From Synechococcus sp. RS9909 (lineage in GTDB: Bacteria; Cyanobacteriota; Cyanobacteriia; PCC-6307; Cyanobiaceae), in the NCBI RefSeq assembly GCF_014279595.1, contig NZ_CP047943.1, positions 62,001 through 126,000 on the forward strand: a stretch of 64,000 bases of DNA, read 5' to 3'. The notes beneath the pieces were generated by a model. That model ran no database searches and was not told where the DNA came from. It saw only the letters and a program-made list of their open reading frames with translations. Of this stretch, positions 19,718-31,164 are shown one piece after another (within the stretch, counting starts at the first letter, position 1; each line of letters starts with the position of its first letter). A program made the position numbers and the translations under genes.

Positions 19718-19978
19718 TCAGTCCCATTCGCTGCGCAGTTTGTGAACGACGTCGGCAGCGTCGCTGGAGCCTGTTGCCTGATCCCAGCAGCCGCTGCCGC
19801 TGCCGCGCAGGGCAAGTAAGCCAGGGTTGAATGTTTGAAGAGCACCTCCGCCTTGCGCTGGAACAAGGGCGGCGACAGGTTGGCCGCGTCGTCGGATCAG
19901 GATGCTCTCACCCTGTTCAGCTCGATGGAGCAATTCAGGAAGACGGCGCCGCGCGGCTTCAGAACCCAGGCTGTCCAT
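19718..19978 (-). CDS. Phd/YefM-family antitoxin
   Basis: An 86-residue antitoxin. The core ARRRLPELLHRAEQGESI followed by LIRRRGQPVAALVP is the Phd/YefM signature (helix-turn, then the RxGxPVAxLVP strand). This fold differs from the ribbon-helix-helix antitoxins of the other loci in the window. The ATG at 19978 was chosen because it puts the first helix at the start; an earlier in-frame start would run through the palindromic operator. Confidence 0.85.
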   Translation of the reverse strand: MDSLGSEAARRRLPELLHRAEQGESILIRRRGQPVAALVPAQGGGALQTFNPGLLALRGSGSGCWDQATGSSDAADVVHKLRSEWD

Positions 19979-19998
19979 CAGAGTCCCTGCCCCAGTGA

Positions 19999-20015
19999 AC
20001 GTACAGACTGTACGT
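19999..20015. promoter_or_regulatory. 17-bp palindromic operator between phd-like antitoxin and cobH
   Basis: Perfect palindrome ACGTACAG-A-CTGTACGT, 21 bases upstream of the antitoxin ATG and 17 bases upstream of the cobH start. The half site TGTAC/GTACA resembles the TGTACA core bound by YefM-type antitoxins in enterobacteria (family knowledge). Because only 54 bases separate the two start codons, binding here should cover both promoters. Confidence 0.65.
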
Positions 20016-20032
20016 ATCTTAAGGCGTTTGGC

Positions 20033-20692
20033 GTGTTGTCTTCTGCCCCGTTCAGCGGCGACCATCCGATCTTCACGGAAAGCATCCGGCGCATTCGTGA
20101 GTATCTCGGTGAGACCGGTCTGGAGCCGCTGCCACAGCAGGTGCTGGAGCGGTTGGTGCACAGCAGCGGTGATCTGAACCTGGCGCCCCTGCTGCGCTTC
20201 AGCGACGGAGCCTGTGGGCAGGGAATCGAGGCGCTGCGCCATGGCGCCCTGATCCTCACGGATACGGCGATGGCCGCCGCGGCGGTGGCGCCGATGGCGG
20301 CGCGCACCCTGGGCAATCCCGTGCGCTGCCTGCTCGAGTGGGCACCCACCCAGTCGCCGCCGGGCTCCACCCGATCGGCGGCGGCGATGGCGCAGGCCTG
20401 GCCCGAGCTCACCCAGGCCGCTGCAGCCGCTGGTCAGCCCATGCCCGTGCTGCTGATCGGCAGCGCCCCCACCGCGTTGGAGCAGCTGCTGGATCAGCTG
20501 GAGGCCGGGGCGGCGGCGCCTGCTCTGGTGATCGGTATGCCGGTGGGGTTTGTGGGGGTGGCGGAGAGCAAGCGGCGCCTGGCGGCCAGTGGGTTGGCCC
20601 AGATCCGCCTGGAAGGAAGCCGCGGTGGTGCCGGCCTGGTGGGCGCGGCGACCAATGCCCTGCTGCGGGCGGCGAGCTCAGAGTTCCCTTAG
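20033..20692 (+). CDS. cobH: Precorrin-8X methylmutase
   Basis: Moves a methyl group in precorrin-8 (or its cobalt form) to give hydrogenobyrinic acid or cobyrinic acid, in cobalamin synthesis. Recognisable segments are FSGDHPIFTESIRRIREY at the N-terminus, LILTDTAMAAAAV, and the GMPVGFVGVAESKRRL block that carries family-conserved residues. The frame is open far upstream, but the upstream part crosses the TA operator. I used GTG at 20033; TTG at 20036 is equally close. Length 219. The 3' end overlaps the HlyD gene by 15 bases. No other cob genes are nearby. Confidence 0.9.
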   Translation: MLSSAPFSGDHPIFTESIRRIREYLGETGLEPLPQQVLERLVHSSGDLNLAPLLRFSDGACGQGIEALRHGALILTDTAMAAAAVAPMAARTLGNPVRCLLEWAPTQSPPGSTRSAAAMAQAWPELTQAAAAAGQPMPVLLIGSAPTALEQLLDQLEAGAAAPALVIGMPVGFVGVAESKRRLAASGLAQIRLEGSRGGAGLVGAATNALLRAASSEFP

Positions 20693-21898
20693 GGAATCGG
20701 TTTTGCTGCGGAAGGTGTTGAGCAACAGCTGCAGGTAACTCACGCTCCGTAATTTGATGTTGGCGGTGAGCGACATGCCCACCTGCAAAGGGAGGTTGGT
20801 GCCGTTCTTGAGCTTCAGTTGTTGGCTGTCGAGCGTGATCGTGGCCGGGAAGCGGTACTCATCACGACCCTTCTGGGCATCGGGCGCGAGGGCATCGGAA
20901 CCCACCGACGACACACTGCCTTCGAGCACACCGAAATCGGTGGCAGGGAAGGAATCGATGCTGATTTCCGCCGGTTGCCCTTGGCGCACGAAGCCGATCT
21001 TGCTGCTGGGGATCTCCACATCCGCCTCGAGGGTGTTGAAGGGCACCACCTTCAGGGCTGGCTCGCCGGTCTGGGCCACGAAGCCGGGCGTGGTGAGCTT
21101 CAGATCGAAGACGACACCATCCACCGGTGCTCGCAACGACTGGTAGCCAAGGGTGACTTCCGCTTCCGTGATCTGAGAGCGCAACTGGGCGAGGTCGCTG
21201 CGTAGGCCGGCGATTTCGGCATTGATCTGCTCCACCTCCTGGTTCAGCACGCTCTGCTGGCGGCGCCCCTCCACCAACTCCTTGCTCACGTTGCCGCGCA
21301 GCTCCTCCACCTTGTTCTGCTGCTGCAGATACTGCAGTTCCGAGGAAGCTCCCTCCTGCGCCAGCTTGGTTAGGCGGTTGAGGATCTTCTCCTCCAGCGC
21401 CAGCCGGGCTTCGAGACTGCTGATCTGCTCACGGTTGATCTCGGCACTGCGCTGTTTTTCCTGCTGTTTCAGGGCCAACTGCTGTTGTTTCTGCTGCAGT
21501 TGTTGTTGCTTCTGGCGCTGGGATTCCTGGAGCGACTTCAGTTCTTGGCTGCTGCTCTTCTGATCGAGTTCGATCAACACCTGGCCTTTCTTCACCCGTT
21601 CGCCACTTTTCACCAGGATCGCCTTCACCACGCCACCGGAGGGGATCTGCAGATCCTTCACATCGCCGACGGGCTCCAGCTTGCCCTGGGCCACCACCAC
21701 CTCTTCGGTGCGGGCGATCGCCAACCAGCCGATGCCGATCACGGTGGTGCCTACCAACGCCCAGGTCACGGAGCGAAGCCAGATGTGGCTCTGCTGCAGC
21801 ACCGACTCGTTGTGGGTGAGCGAGCCGGCCCGTCGCTCCAGTTGATCCTGCGCTTTGCGGATCAATCCGCCCACGGGGTTGGTGTTGTGGTCCGACAT
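20678..21898 (-). CDS. HlyD-family periplasmic adaptor of a type I secretion system
   Basis: Membrane fusion protein linking an inner-membrane ABC exporter to an outer-membrane channel. One transmembrane segment lies at residues ~43-62. It is followed by a biotinyl-lipoyl half motif (GVVKAILVKSGERVKKGQ), a long glutamine-rich coiled coil (~115-240), then the second lipoyl half (YQSLRAPVDGVVF) and a beta-barrel domain. Length 406. It starts one base after the ABC exporter gene, so both belong to one operon with the upstream isomerase gene. No TolC-like outer-membrane gene is in the window. Confidence 0.9.
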   Translation of the reverse strand: MSDHNTNPVGGLIRKAQDQLERRAGSLTHNESVLQQSHIWLRSVTWALVGTTVIGIGWLAIARTEEVVVAQGKLEPVGDVKDLQIPSGGVVKAILVKSGERVKKGQVLIELDQKSSSQELKSLQESQRQKQQQLQQKQQQLALKQQEKQRSAEINREQISSLEARLALEEKILNRLTKLAQEGASSELQYLQQQNKVEELRGNVSKELVEGRRQQSVLNQEVEQINAEIAGLRSDLAQLRSQITEAEVTLGYQSLRAPVDGVVFDLKLTTPGFVAQTGEPALKVVPFNTLEADVEIPSSKIGFVRQGQPAEISIDSFPATDFGVLEGSVSSVGSDALAPDAQKGRDEYRFPATITLDSQQLKLKNGTNLPLQVGMSLTANIKLRSVSYLQLLLNTFRSKTDSLREL

Positions 21899-21899
21899 C

Positions 21900-24854
21900 T
21901 CAACCGGCCTCCTGCTGGCGATAAAGGGCGTAGTACCGACCGCGTTGCTTGATCAGATCGTCATGGCTGCCGATCTCGGCCACGACGCCGTCATGCATCA
22001 CCACGATCAGATCAGCGCGCCGCACGGTGGCAAGGCGGTGCGTGATGAAAAACACCGTGCAGTCCTGCAGGGCGCTCACCAGGTTGTCGCAGACCCGTCG
22101 CTCTGTTTCGTAATCAAGGGCGCTGGTGGCCTCATCGAGCACCAGCAGCTTCGGGTTGCTCAGCAGGGTGCGGGCGATGGCGATGCGTTGGCGTTGGCCG
22201 CCGCTGAGCGAGGCGCCCCGCTCGCCCACCGGGGTGCTGTAGCCACTGGGCAGGGCCATGATGAAGTCGTGGGCATCGGCGAGCTTCGCCGCCATCACGA
22301 TCGCATCGCTGCCAGCATCGGGTTGGGTGAGCGCGATGTTCTCGCTGATCGAACCGGAGAACAGCAACGGGTCCTGAGGCACGATGCCGATCTGGCGGCG
22401 CAGGGAATACAGCTCCACCTTGTCGATGTCGTAGCCGTCGATCAGGATCCGGCCCTGATCGGGGCTGTAGAGCCGCGGCAGCAATTTCATCAGGGTGCTT
22501 TTACCGCTGCCGCTCTGGCCCACGATCCCCACGAAGGTGCCGGCCTTCACTTGCAGATTGATGTCTTTGAGCACCGGGTCCATGTCGGGCCGGAAGCGGA
22601 AGCTGAGGTTGTCGAAGCGCACCTCGCCCTCGATCGGCGGCAGGGGCACCTTGGCTTTGTCGAGCGAATCCGATTCCTGCGGCGTGTCGATCACGTCGGC
22701 CAGCCGCTCGAAGCTCACCTTGAGCTCCTGGATGTTTTGCCAGATGCTGGAGAGGCGCAGCAGCGGCTGGGTCACGTAGCCGGAAATGATCCGGAAGGCG
22801 ATCAACTGGCCCAGGGTGAGGTCACCGCTGAGCACGAGCGTGGCGCCCACCCAGAGCACGAGCAGCTGCGACAGCTTCTGCAGCACCTGGGAGGTCTGGT
22901 TCAGCACGGTGCCGCTGATCGTTTTCTCAAACGAGCGGTTGATGTAGGTGGCGTAAAGCTCCTGCCAGGAGAAGCGACTCACCATTTCCACGTTCTGGCT
23001 TTTCACGGTCTGGATGCCGGTGAGCACTTCCACCAGATGGCTCTGGGTCTTCGCATTCGCCTCGGCGGCCTGCCGGTATTGGCGGCGGAAGAGGGGGGCG
23101 CCGATCAGGGTGAGGGCGATCTGTATCGGCAGCACCGCCAGAGCGATCAGGGTGAGCAGCCAGCTGTAGATCAGCATCACCACGATGTAGATCACCGAGA
23201 AGGCGGCATCGAGCAGGGTGGTGAGCGCCTGGCCGGTGAGGAAATTGCGGATCTTTTCGAGCTCGCTGATCCGAGAGCCCAGTTCACCGACGGGCCGTTT
23301 GTCGAAATAGCCGAGCGGCAGCCTGAGCAGATGATCAATCACCTCGGCGCCGAGGCGCTGATCGATGCGGTTGGTGGTTTCAGAGAAGAGGAAGGTCTTG
23401 AGGCTTCCCAGCACCCCTTCCAGCAGTGTCACGGCCACCAGGGCAATACCCAGCACCTGGAGGGTGTCGAGGCTGCGCTGGGTGATCACCTTGTCGATGA
23501 TCACCTGGATCAGCAGGGGGTTGGCCAGGGCGAAGAGCTGCACCACGAAACTGGCGATCAGCACCTGCACAAGCACGTTGCGGTGACGGCGCAGGGCCGG
23601 CCAGAACCAGGAGGGGCCGAAGCTCTGGTTGAGGGTGGCGTTGGAGCGCTCGAGCAGCAGCACATCGAGGCCGTCTGGGAAGGCGGCTTCGAGTTGATCG
23701 GGCGCCAGCTCCACGATGCCGTCGCGGGGTGAGGCGAGGGTGAGACCGCTCTGGTTGCTGCGGGCCACCAGGGCGAAGCTGCCCTTCCAGGGCACCAGGG
23801 TGGGGGTCTGCAGGCGGGTGCCCATGGCGGCAGTCACATGGGCGCCGGACACATGCAGCCCGAGCCCGGCGGCGATCTGACCGCAGAGACGGAGGGTCGG
23901 TTCCTGACCGCGTCGGGTCATCTCCCGCAGCACTTTCTCGATCGCATCACGGCGGAAGGGCAGCTTCATCAGCTGCGCCAGCATCTGGAAACAGGCAAGT
24001 GTTTCCTGCAGCACGCCTTCAGCGCGAATCAGGCGCAGCCGTTCGAGCCAATCGCCATCCGGGCTGAAGCGGCTCACCGGCGTCGGTCCCGCTGGCGTTG
24101 GGGAGTCGCCATCGCTGGCGTTGTCTGGGGCGTTGTCTGGGGTGCTGGCCGCTGTTGTGTTCGGAGTCGGGGTGCGGAGGATCCGCTCCACCAGGTCGCT
24201 CGGCAGGCTGATCAGGCGCGCTGGGAAGGGCTGGCTCTCGGGGGGCAGGGCTGGGGGGGTGATGCGTGCGCCCGGGTTGCTGCCCCCCCAGGCCGATGTC
24301 AGAAACACCTGGCGCCCGGCCGTTTCTGCCTCCTCAAAGGCCGTGGAATCCAGGGGGACGCGGCGAGCGCTTTGGAGCGTCTCCTGCAGCAGCTCTTGGC
24401 AGGTGGCGTCGGCGCGGACGCTCTGCGATTGCAGATCCTGGATCAGGGCGGCGGTTTCCGAGACCCACAGCTGACCCTGGCACCAGCGGCGGAAGCTGTC
24501 TTCCTGTTGGTAGAGCTCGGCCCAGAGCTCATCGCTGATCGCTGCAGCGGTGACCGTATCGCTGGCGATCAGATTTTCGATGCCGCGCCCATTGAGCAGG
24601 CTGGCGGCACCGAGCACGGCGCCGGCTTCGAATTTCCCCAGGGAGAGCAGGCGGCCCTGGCTCTGGCCGACCAGGCGAGCCCGCCCGTTGAGCAGGATCA
24701 GCACCCGGCCGGGAATCACGCCGGGATCCACCAGTTGCTGCCCCAAATCGAAGGAGAGCAGCTGGGCCTGTTGCAACACCTGCTGTTGCGCGTCCTTACT
24801 CAGGCAGCCGAACCAGTCGTGTTGGATCAACTGACCGGCGAGTGCCTGGGTCAT
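21900..24854 (-). CDS. Type I secretion ABC exporter with cNMP-binding-like and degenerate C39-like domains
   Basis: A 984-residue HlyB/PCAT-type exporter. Residues ~20-140 resemble a cyclic-nucleotide-binding barrel ([25 protein letters not shown]). An Ala/Pro/Asp-rich linker follows. Residues ~285-410 look like a C39 peptidase-like domain, but the position of the catalytic cysteine is Glu (ETLACFQML aligned with the CGPACL-type motif), so it should bind a substrate and not cut it. The membrane domain (~425-700) is followed by the nucleotide-binding domain with Walker A GQSGSGKS at 779-786, signature LSGGQRQR, and [11 protein letters not shown]. Substrate unknown; RTX-type or leader-peptide cargo are both possible. 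Confidence 0.92.
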   Translation of the reverse strand: MTQALAGQLIQHDWFGCLSKDAQQQVLQQAQLLSFDLGQQLVDPGVIPGRVLILLNGRARLVGQSQGRLLSLGKFEAGAVLGAASLLNGRGIENLIASDTVTAAAISDELWAELYQQEDSFRRWCQGQLWVSETAALIQDLQSQSVRADATCQELLQETLQSARRVPLDSTAFEEAETAGRQVFLTSAWGGSNPGARITPPALPPESQPFPARLISLPSDLVERILRTPTPNTTAASTPDNAPDNASDGDSPTPAGPTPVSRFSPDGDWLERLRLIRAEGVLQETLACFQMLAQLMKLPFRRDAIEKVLREMTRRGQEPTLRLCGQIAAGLGLHVSGAHVTAAMGTRLQTPTLVPWKGSFALVARSNQSGLTLASPRDGIVELAPDQLEAAFPDGLDVLLLERSNATLNQSFGPSWFWPALRRHRNVLVQVLIASFVVQLFALANPLLIQVIIDKVITQRSLDTLQVLGIALVAVTLLEGVLGSLKTFLFSETTNRIDQRLGAEVIDHLLRLPLGYFDKRPVGELGSRISELEKIRNFLTGQALTTLLDAAFSVIYIVVMLIYSWLLTLIALAVLPIQIALTLIGAPLFRRQYRQAAEANAKTQSHLVEVLTGIQTVKSQNVEMVSRFSWQELYATYINRSFEKTISGTVLNQTSQVLQKLSQLLVLWVGATLVLSGDLTLGQLIAFRIISGYVTQPLLRLSSIWQNIQELKVSFERLADVIDTPQESDSLDKAKVPLPPIEGEVRFDNLSFRFRPDMDPVLKDINLQVKAGTFVGIVGQSGSGKSTLMKLLPRLYSPDQGRILIDGYDIDKVELYSLRRQIGIVPQDPLLFSGSISENIALTQPDAGSDAIVMAAKLADAHDFIMALPSGYSTPVGERGASLSGGQRQRIAIARTLLSNPKLLVLDEATSALDYETERRVCDNLVSALQDCTVFFITHRLATVRRADLIVVMHDGVVAEIGSHDDLIKQRGRYYALYRQQEAG

Positions 24855-25516
24855 GGCTTCGAAGCGTCGCCCGAAGTCCGATCGAGCGCGCTCAATCTAT
24901 GGGCCGTTTCCTGTTGGAGCCACTCCTGCAGCAGCTCCACGCTCATCTGTTCGGCCATCCGGGCATCGAAGCTGGCCGCCGCGTAGCGCTCGAGGCGGGC
25001 GATCACCCACCAGCGATCGATGCGGAACGGTTCGAGCAGGGCCCCGGGCTGGGCGGCGCGCAGCTTGTCGGCGAGGCTGGGGTGCGCCTGGTTGAGGGGG
25101 ACTGGGCCCACCACGCCGTTGGTGCTCTGTTCCGGGCCCTGGGAGAAGCGGGAGGCGAGTTCGGGAAAGTCGGCCTCACCGTGGGCGATCTGCAGATAGA
25201 GCTCCTGGGCTTGCGAGCGGCTGTCCAGGCGCAAGAGGCTGTAGACAACACGATCCAGCCGGCCCTTCTGCTGCAGAAAGCGTGCTTCCGCTTTGGCGCC
25301 GAACTGGTCGCGGGCGAGTTTGGCCAGGCGCAGTTGGCGCTCCTGCGGCTCGCTGGGTGCGGCCTCGAGGCTGGCGGCATCCAGTTCCACTTTGGCGATC
25401 AAACTGCTGATCAGCATCCGCTCGATCAGGGTCTCCAGCAGCTGGTGCTCCCTGAGCAGATCCAGGCCCTGTGCACCGATCAGGGCGTGCAGATCGGGCA
25501 GCGTTGGCGTGAGCAC
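24851..25516 (-). CDS. Parvulin/SurA-like peptidyl-prolyl isomerase of the secretion operon
   Basis: A 221-residue protein with an N-terminal helical region (~1-95) like SurA and a parvulin domain at ~100-200 (LYLQIAHGEADFPELASRF, then GVVGPVPLNQAHPSLADKL). No signal peptide is visible, so a cytosolic role before export is likely. The stop overlaps the exporter start (ATGA), placing it first in the three-gene operon. Isomerase-like genes of this kind accompany HlyB-type exporters in many cyanobacteria and may hold the cargo in an export-competent state; that role is inferred from context. Confidence 0.85.
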   Translation of the reverse strand: MLTPTLPDLHALIGAQGLDLLREHQLLETLIERMLISSLIAKVELDAASLEAAPSEPQERQLRLAKLARDQFGAKAEARFLQQKGRLDRVVYSLLRLDSRSQAQELYLQIAHGEADFPELASRFSQGPEQSTNGVVGPVPLNQAHPSLADKLRAAQPGALLEPFRIDRWWVIARLERYAAASFDARMAEQMSVELLQEWLQQETAHRLSALDRTSGDASKP

Positions 25517-25612
25517 GGGCTGGTGTCGGTCGAGGTGAGCGTAGGTCTCGCGTCATCCCCACAACCTGTAACGCTTCTCTGCCTGCCTGGGGAACGCAAG
25601 CACTCCTGCGTG

Positions 25613-25619
25613 TGAGAAT
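25613..25619 (+). promoter_or_regulatory. Possible extended -10 element for psbZ
   Basis: TGTGAGAAT at 25611-25619 reads as an extended -10 (TG-n-GAGAAT, four of six matches to TATAAT), about 30 bases before the psbZ ATG. No good -35 is seen. A small inverted repeat ACGCA...TGCGT (25594-25611) abuts it. Weak evidence. Confidence 0.25.
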
Positions 25620-25649
25620 CGCCCCACCGACCCGGCGTCGCTCCTCTCC

Positions 25650-25838
25650 ATGCAGATCCTCAACACCCTCACCGTGCTGGCCCTGGTGGTGATGTCTTTC
25701 GCCCTGATCGTGGCCGTCCCTGTGCTCTACGCCTCCAGCGAAGACAGCGGTCGCTCCAATCGTTTGATCCTGCTGGGCGGCATCGTGTGGGTGGCATTGG
25801 TGCTGGTGAACTGGGGAATGAGCTTCTTTGTGGTGTGA
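25650..25838 (+). CDS. psbZ: Photosystem II reaction center protein Z
   Basis: A 62-residue thylakoid membrane protein, the exact family length (former Ycf9). Two transmembrane helices are visible: residues ~7-27 (TVLALVVMSFALIVAVPVLY) and ~38-60 (RLILLGGIVWVALVLVNW). The luminal/stromal loop has the characteristic SSEDSGRSN. PsbZ sits at the periphery of PSII and helps bind the antenna. It is followed by ribH, the arrangement seen in marine picocyanobacteria. Confidence 0.96.
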   Translation: MQILNTLTVLALVVMSFALIVAVPVLYASSEDSGRSNRLILLGGIVWVALVLVNWGMSFFVV

Positions 25839-25903
25839 GCCAGGGGGCTCCGTCCGTTTCGGGCTGATGCCACGATGGCTTTGCGCACACTCGGCATCCG
25901 CCC

Positions 25904-26389
25904 ATGGCCACCTTTGAAGGACGTTTCACTGATGTGCAGGAGTTGCGCATCGCTGTGGTGGTGGCCCGTTTCAACGACCTGGTGACCGGTAAGCTGCTGA
26001 GTGGTTGTCTGGATTGCCTGGGCCGGCATGGCGTCGACACGTCGGCTGAGAGCTCTCAACTCGATCTGGCCTGGGTGCCGGGATCGTTCGAATTGCCTGT
26101 GGTGGCGCAGAGCCTGGCCCGCAGTGGTCGTTATCAGGTGTTGATCACCCTCGGGGCGGTGATCCGCGGCGATACGCCCCATTTCGATGTGGTGGTGGCG
26201 GAAGCGAGCAAGGGCATTGCTGCCGTGGCGCGCGACACCGGTGTGCCGGTGATCTTCGGGGTGCTCACCACCGACACGATGCAACAGGCGCTGGAGCGGG
26301 CCGGCATCAAGAGCAACCTCGGCTGGAGCTACGGCCTGCAGGCCCTGGAGATGGGCAGCCTGATGCGAGCTTTGCCAGGGGCTGCATGA
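25904..26389 (+). CDS. ribH: 6,7-dimethyl-8-ribityllumazine synthase
   Basis: Penultimate step of riboflavin synthesis, joining 5-amino-6-ribitylaminouracil with dihydroxybutanone phosphate. The 161-residue product has [17 protein letters not shown] near the N-terminus, [12 protein letters not shown], and the [14 protein letters not shown] catalytic block with the family histidine (H in TPHFD). Probably cotranscribed with psbZ (65-base gap). Confidence 0.97.
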   Translation: MATFEGRFTDVQELRIAVVVARFNDLVTGKLLSGCLDCLGRHGVDTSAESSQLDLAWVPGSFELPVVAQSLARSGRYQVLITLGAVIRGDTPHFDVVVAEASKGIAAVARDTGVPVIFGVLTTDTMQQALERAGIKSNLGWSYGLQALEMGSLMRALPGAA

Positions 26390-26465
26390 CGGTTGGATTG
26401 ACCGAAGGCCCCTCCGTGTTGCATGCTCTTTGGGTCGCGAGGGACACAGCCCAAGCGCCCGACCT

Positions 26466-26537
26466 GCGGATGTAGCTCAGTGGTAGAGCATCTCCTTGCC
26501 AAGGAGAGGGTCGAGAGTTCGAATCTCTTCATCCGCT
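26466..26537 (+). tRNA. tRNA-Gly (anticodon GCC)
   Basis: A complete cloverleaf can be drawn. The acceptor stem is GCGGATG/CATCCGC, the D arm GCTC-AGTGGTA-GAGC, the anticodon stem TCTCC/GGAGA with loop TTGCCAA (anticodon GCC), and the T arm GAGAG-TTCGAAT-CTCTT with one G-T pair. The discriminator base is T. No CCA is encoded. Confidence 0.97.
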
Positions 26538-26546
26538 TGTCTTGAT

Positions 26547-27002
26547 TCATTGTCTCCGGATCAGCAGCTGCTGGGGTTCGGCGGATTCGAAGCCCAGCAG
26601 CTGATAGAAGCCGGCGCTGTTGGTGGTCATCAGATACACCCGCTCCGTGTTGCGAATCGCTCGGGCGCTGAGCAGGGCCTCCACCACCCGCCGGCCCAGG
26701 CCCCGGCCCTGCAGGTCGCCGGCCACCACCACATCCCAGAGCACGGCCCGGTGGATGCCATCGCTGGTTGCCCGCCCGAAGCCCACCATTCGCTTGCCGC
26801 GCCACAGGCTCACCACCACCGTGCTGCCCGCCAGCATCCGTTTGAGCTGCCCGTCACTCCTGTTCTCGGCCCAGAAGGCGTGCTTATCGAACAGGCGGCG
26901 AAGCTTCAGCAGCCCCCGGCTCGGCCGCAGGTCGGGCCCCATGCCAAACCAGCGCAGCCCCGGGGCTCCGGGCGCATGTTCCACCAGGCGGTAGCGGGTC
27001 AT
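26547..27002 (-). CDS. GNAT-family N-acetyltransferase
   Basis: A 151-residue acetyltransferase. The acetyl-CoA binding motif A is DVVVAGDLQGRGLGRRVVEAL (Q/RxxGxG/A), preceded by the strand MVGFGRATSDG. The segment GFGRATSDGxxxAxxWDVVV resembles the plastid/cyanobacterial Ycf52-like GNAT group, which is my tentative placement. The substrate is not known. ATG at 27002 was preferred over a GTG at 27014. It lies just downstream of tRNA-Gly on the other strand and is divergent from secA. Confidence 0.82.
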   Translation of the reverse strand: MTRYRLVEHAPGAPGLRWFGMGPDLRPSRGLLKLRRLFDKHAFWAENRSDGQLKRMLAGSTVVVSLWRGKRMVGFGRATSDGIHRAVLWDVVVAGDLQGRGLGRRVVEALLSARAIRNTERVYLMTTNSAGFYQLLGFESAEPQQLLIRRQ

Positions 27003-27092
27003 GGCTGTGAACACGAGTGATCATCATCGGCCACGGCGAAAACACCCCACCCGGCCTCAGTAGGCTGGCCAGCACTGACCTCGGCCGCCTCC

Positions 27093-29960
<2,868 letters not shown>

Positions 29961-30005
29961 GGGTCGTGGGGCCAGTCCACCTTCATCGGGCACCGTGGTG
30001 ACGCC

Positions 30006-30095
30006 ATGGGCATGAACATTAAGGACCCCCAGGTGCACGCCATGGCAAAGGAGCTGCAGGATGCTCTCTACGACGATCAGGGCTTGCCCAAATGA
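30006..30095 (+). pseudogene. Decayed vapB antitoxin remnant with internal deletion
   Basis: A 29-codon frame reading MGMNIKDPQVHAMAKEL joined directly to QDALYDDQGLPK. These two pieces match the first ~17 and last ~12 residues of the intact antitoxin at 31165-31434 (MSMNIKDPAVHAMAREL ... LQDALYDDNGLPL). The missing middle is about 180 bases. The junction falls at GAGCTG, which in the intact gene occurs at both sides of the missing part, so slippage or recombination between short direct repeats explains the deletion. The product keeps the N-terminal strand but lacks the helices, so it is almost certainly non-functional. Confidence 0.85.
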
Positions 30096-30272
30096 GCCAC
30101 CCCAGGCTGTGCTGGTGCATCTCAGCGCCGCATCGAGACTGGAGTTGGGTTTGGTGTCCGAAGGTTCGCGTCACAGGGTGGAAGACACGGAGGTTGAACA
30201 GCTTCTTCTGATCTCCCCCTGCTGTTCAAGGGTGATGACTTCGCCCACAAAGATGTGAAGCAGGCGGTTTGA
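30096..30272 (+). pseudogene. Decayed vapC (PIN toxin) remnant
   Basis: Directly after the antitoxin remnant, one frame reads HLSAASRLELGLVSEG and continues to EVEQLLL. This matches LLSTATRLETSLVVEG and ELELLL of the intact toxin at 31437-31829. After a frame change, CCC CTG CTG TTC ... reads PLLFKGDDFAHKDVKQAV and stops at 30270-30272, matching the toxin C-terminus PLLFKGEDFALTDLASAGL. The start codon, the first catalytic Asp region and the segment with the third acidic residue are gone. Together with the vapB remnant this is a fossil TA locus filling the 323-base gap between secA and cysE. Confidence 0.82.
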
Positions 30273-30283
30273 ACGCTGCTCAT

Positions 30284-31039
30284 TCAGCCTGCGCTACCGG
30301 GGTTATCCCCCAGGAACTCGAGAATCTCCCGGTCTTTGAGGTTCTGGGAATCGCCCTGGCAGATCTCGCTCAATGGTCTCCCCGCCGCCACCGCTTTGAG
30401 GCAGGTCTGCAGCGTGCCCACCTGACTTTCGAGCTGGTCGATCCGCTCCATCAGGTTGCGGATCACGTTCGCTTCCGCATCCGGTAAGGCGGAGTGGGCG
30501 AGGGGATTGATGCGCACGCCGCTCTGGTGGATCACCCGGCCGGGGATGCCCACCACCGTGCAGTCGGCTTCCACATCGCGCACCACCACCGAGCCGGCAC
30601 CGATGCGCGTGTTGCTGCCCACCTGGATCGCCCCAAGCACCTTGGCGCCCGCCCCCACCACCACATCACTGGCCAGAGTGGGGTGTCGTTTGCCGTGCTC
30701 CTTGCCCGTGCCCCCCAGGGTGACGCCTTGATACAGCAGGCAGCGGTCGCCGATTTCGCTGGTTTCACCGATCACCACCCCCATGCCGTGGTCGATGAAC
30801 ACGCCGCTGCCGATGCGGGCACCGGGATGGATTTCCACCCCCGTGAGGCTGCGCCCGAGCTGACTGAGCAGCCGAGCCGGCAGTTTCAGTGGCAGGCGTG
30901 AGCGCCAGAGCCGATGGCTGATCCGGTGCAGGGTCACCGCCTGGAACCCCGGGTAGCAGAGCAGGATCTCCAGGGGGCCGCGGGCGGCCGGATCCCGCTC
31001 GCGGATAATCGCCAGGTCGGCGCGGATCGCTTTCAACAT
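30284..31039 (-). CDS. cysE: Serine O-acetyltransferase
   Basis: Makes O-acetylserine for cysteine synthesis. The 251-residue protein has an N-terminal helical domain (DLAIIRERDPAARG) and a C-terminal left-handed beta-helix of hexapeptide repeats with the catalytic His/Asp block FIDHGMGVVIGET and GGTGKEHGKRHP. The C-terminal ~40 residues beyond the helix are longer than in E. coli. It is flanked by a fossil vapBC on one side and an intact vapBC of the same family on the other. Confidence 0.95.
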   Translation of the reverse strand: MLKAIRADLAIIRERDPAARGPLEILLCYPGFQAVTLHRISHRLWRSRLPLKLPARLLSQLGRSLTGVEIHPGARIGSGVFIDHGMGVVIGETSEIGDRCLLYQGVTLGGTGKEHGKRHPTLASDVVVGAGAKVLGAIQVGSNTRIGAGSVVVRDVEADCTVVGIPGRVIHQSGVRINPLAHSALPDAEANVIRNLMERIDQLESQVGTLQTCLKAVAAGRPLSEICQGDSQNLKDREILEFLGDNPGSAG

Positions 31040-31164
31040 GCCTTTCCGCCGCCAGCACGCGCGCCTGAAGCCATTCTCGCAGCTGGCTCAACAGTGCTGC
31101 GGTCCGGTCGTGGGTAGAATGGTAGAAAGCGAAGGCATGGCGCGGTTGTCGCTGAGAGTTGCGG

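Noticed and set aside
21420-21560. Glutamine-codon-rich tract in the hlyD gene as a microsatellite
   Set aside because: The codons encode a regular coiled coil expected in HlyD adaptors. The underlying DNA is not a clean tandem repeat.
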